The notes beneath the pieces were generated by a model. That model was given only the letters and a program-made list of their open reading frames with translations. It was not told where the DNA came from and did not search any database. A DNA stretch of 49,674 nucleotides from Clostridia bacterium (GTDB lineage: Bacteria; Bacillota; Clostridia; Christensenellales; CAG-138). The position numbers were made by a program, and so were the translations under genes. The DNA lies in the NCBI GenBank assembly GCA_030526425.1, contig JAUNCT010000017.1, positions 1-49,674 of the forward strand. Reading direction: 5' to 3'. Below are positions 48,695 through 49,674 of this stretch, in pieces. Every line of letters begins with the position of its first letter. Within the stretch, counting starts at the first letter, position 1.

Positions 48695-48730
48695 AAAAAA
48701 GACCGGAATTCCGGGAAAAATGGAATTCCG
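48695..48730 (-). terminator. Terminator of the 132-residue protein gene
   Basis: CGGAATTCC (48704-48712) and GGAATTCCG (48722-48730) pair around a 9-base loop; TTTTTTG follows on the minus strand. Confidence 0.88.
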
Positions 48731-48762
48731 ATCCGAAAAAAGAAATTTTTGAAGTGTTGGTG

Positions 48763-49161
48763 TTATTCGACTCTCAGCTCCGCATTCTCGTACAAAACAC
48801 GGAGCGCCTCATTGACCTCGAGGATGGAAAGCGGAAAGATGGGCTTGGATTCCTTGCCATCCCAAAGGACGGTCGGCAGCATGCCATAGGTCAGGGCGAT
48901 GATGAGCTGACGGAACTTGTAGCTGTAGACGGACTTCCAAGTTTCGTGCCATGGGTGCTCCTGCGCGATGAGTTCGGCGATATCGGAAAGCTTCGTCACG
49001 CCTTGTTCGAGAACGATGGCTTCAGCGAACTGCATCAGCTTCGGCATCCGCGAGTCGATGAGTTCGAGGTTTGTGAAAAAGGTATCGTTGCTCAATGGTT
49101 CGAGTGGAACGAACAGCTGATGCTCTTTGTAATGGGAAACGATGGTGAAATGGTTTTGCAT
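48763..49161 (-). CDS. Protein of unknown function (132 residues)
   Basis: A cytosolic protein with no recognised family. The sequence is mixed alpha/beta, with MQNHFTIVSHYKEHQLFVPLEPLSND at the start and LEVNEALRVLYENAELRVE at the end, and no metal or P-loop motif. SD AAGGAGG lies 7 bases before the ATG at 49161; an ATG 9 codons upstream lacks an SD. A strong terminator separates it from the DUF262 gene, so the two are independent units. Its placement between a DUF262 gene and a primase end suggests cargo of a mobile element. Confidence 0.7.
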   Translation of the reverse strand: MQNHFTIVSHYKEHQLFVPLEPLSNDTFFTNLELIDSRMPKLMQFAEAIVLEQGVTKLSDIAELIAQEHPWHETWKSVYSYKFRQLIIALTYGMLPTVLWDGKESKPIFPLSILEVNEALRVLYENAELRVE

Positions 49162-49234
49162 GGGTTGCCTCCTTCGTGTTTTCCCCATCTTACCGGACTA
49201 TGAGCAGTTTGTCCGGTAGCAAAATTCCCCAATG

Positions 49235-49262
49235 GGCAAAGCACCCCGAGAGGTGCTTTGCC
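49235..49262. terminator. Hairpin between the primase and the 132-residue protein gene
   Basis: GGCAAAGCACC and GGTGCTTTGCC form an 11-bp stem with a 6-base loop. No strong T run follows on either strand, so terminator function is uncertain. Confidence 0.5.
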
Positions 49263-49322
49263 ATATCTCAAACATATTAAGTTGCGATATTTATATCACA
49301 TAGCTATCATTCCTCTCGATCT

Positions 49323-49354
49323 GTAGCAAAGTTGTAGCAAAATGCGTAGCAAAA
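49323..49354 (+). repeat. Direct repeats GTAGCAAA, three copies
   Basis: Copies start at 49323, 49334 and 49346 (11 and 12 bp apart); a fourth is at 49216. Iteron-like spacing. Confidence 0.7.
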
Positions 49355-49420
49355 TGACCAAAATTCCCTAAACTGTTGGGAAAAAGAGAGATATCGTACA
49401 AAACACTTTTGGAAAACCGT

Positions 49421-49443
49421 GCTACTTTTGCTACATTTGCTAC
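49421..49443 (-). repeat. Inverted GCTAC repeats, three copies
   Basis: GCTAC cores at 49421, 49430 and 49439, spaced 9 bp, are the reverse complement of the GTAGC core of the direct cluster 70-90 bp away. The last two are part of TTTGCTAC. Confidence 0.7.
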
Positions 49444-49462
49444 ACTCTGCTGTTCGTGGCGT

Positions 49463-49674
49463 TCAGCCGTCCAATAACGAATAGCCCACGAGGGCGTTGT
49501 GCATCGGCTTGCCGTGAACGCGGATGCACTTATTCGTCACCAACCCCCTGTTCCGCAGCTCCGCGATGAAGTTGGTCTTGTTCTCGGCGGCGTAGCCGCT
49601 CTCCCGGCACCACAGGTGGTAGGCGTTGTAGGCGCTGCGCATGGGCACGGCGGCGTTCGGGTCGCGCAGCATGC
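49463..49674 (-). CDS. C-terminal end of a phage/plasmid-type primase, partial
   Basis: The visible 70 codons run off the window edge, so the N-terminus is missing. The sequence AYNAYHLWCRESGYAAENKTNFIAELRNRGLV resembles the C-terminal winged-helix (D5_N-associated/P4-type) tail of phage and plasmid primase-helicases. These proteins start replication of satellite phages, plasmids and integrative elements. The in-frame ATG at 49672 is probably internal. With the repeats just downstream it indicates a mobile element extending to the right. Confidence 0.55.
   Translation of the reverse strand, partial: MLRDPNAAVPMRSAYNAYHLWCRESGYAAENKTNFIAELRNRGLVTNKCIRVHGKPMHNALVGYSLLDG

Larger units (their letters stand above)
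49162..49462. other. 301-bp non-coding region with repeats
   Basis: No gene was found. It holds an 11-bp hairpin (49235-49262), four copies of GTAGCAAA-type repeats and three inverted GCTAC copies, listed separately. An AT-rich stretch with TTCCC/GGGAA arms lies near 49366-49382. Confidence 0.7.

Overview
The window looks like the chromosome of a fermentative, Gram-positive Clostridia-type bacterium (Bacillota). This rests on gene content: acetate kinase/phosphotransacetylase, a TmcAL acetate:tRNA ligase, a VanW/G5 envelope protein, RecX, the YqeB/YqeC pair, a Y-family polymerase with YolD, and a MarR regulator. Promoters are sigma-A type and Shine-Dalgarno (SD) sites are strong. Base composition is GC-rich by eye in most of the window. 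It drops in two places: the protease gene at 19.35-21.6 kb and the right end from about 46.4 kb. No rRNA, convincing tRNA, IS element or CRISPR array was seen.

Layout. 0-9 kb is core metabolism: ackA-pta, tmcAL, rsmD-coaD plus a coiled-coil protein, alr, and recX-nnr. 9-13.6 kb holds a VanW/G5 envelope protein, yqeC-yqeB with a small cysteine-rich protein, and an L,D-transpeptidase lipoprotein. 13.7-21.4 kb is a minus-strand surface-polysaccharide operon: a WbuB-like transferase, the three UDP-L-FucNAc synthesis genes (fnlA, fnlB, fnlC types), a second glycosyltransferase and a zinc ribbon. An AT-rich secreted trypsin-like protease with four Ig-like repeats sits at its head. 21.6-32.5 kb carries polY-yolD, nagA, a FliB-like cysteine protein, a BvgS-type hybrid sensor kinase, a secreted ComEC-like hydrolase with a lamin-tail-like end, and the peroxide-defence pair bcp-yaaA.

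32.5-42.2 kb has a phosphorus theme. ppk1-ppx is followed by a three-gene ABC importer and a beta-CASP-like hydrolase, all on one strand. Upstream of ppk1 there are four hexamers with 11-12 bp spacing that resemble a PhoP (Pho) box. A phosphoglycerol-transferase-like sulfatase lies further upstream. 42.4-45.8 kb is the most unusual part: a secreted protein with three CxxCH haem sites fused to a sulfite-oxidase-like fold, a second sulfite-oxidase-like protein, and a MarR regulator, with a palindrome at the likely start of transcription. Both exported proteins have Sec-type rather than twin-arginine signals. 46.4-49.7 kb looks like accessory DNA: a 78-residue protein, a DUF262 protein, an unknown protein, iteron-like repeats and the end of a phage/plasmid-type primase gene.

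Functional links are mostly inferred from gene order, overlapping start/stop codons and promoter-like sequence. Start codons were moved from the longest frame to the best SD-supported start where they differed.
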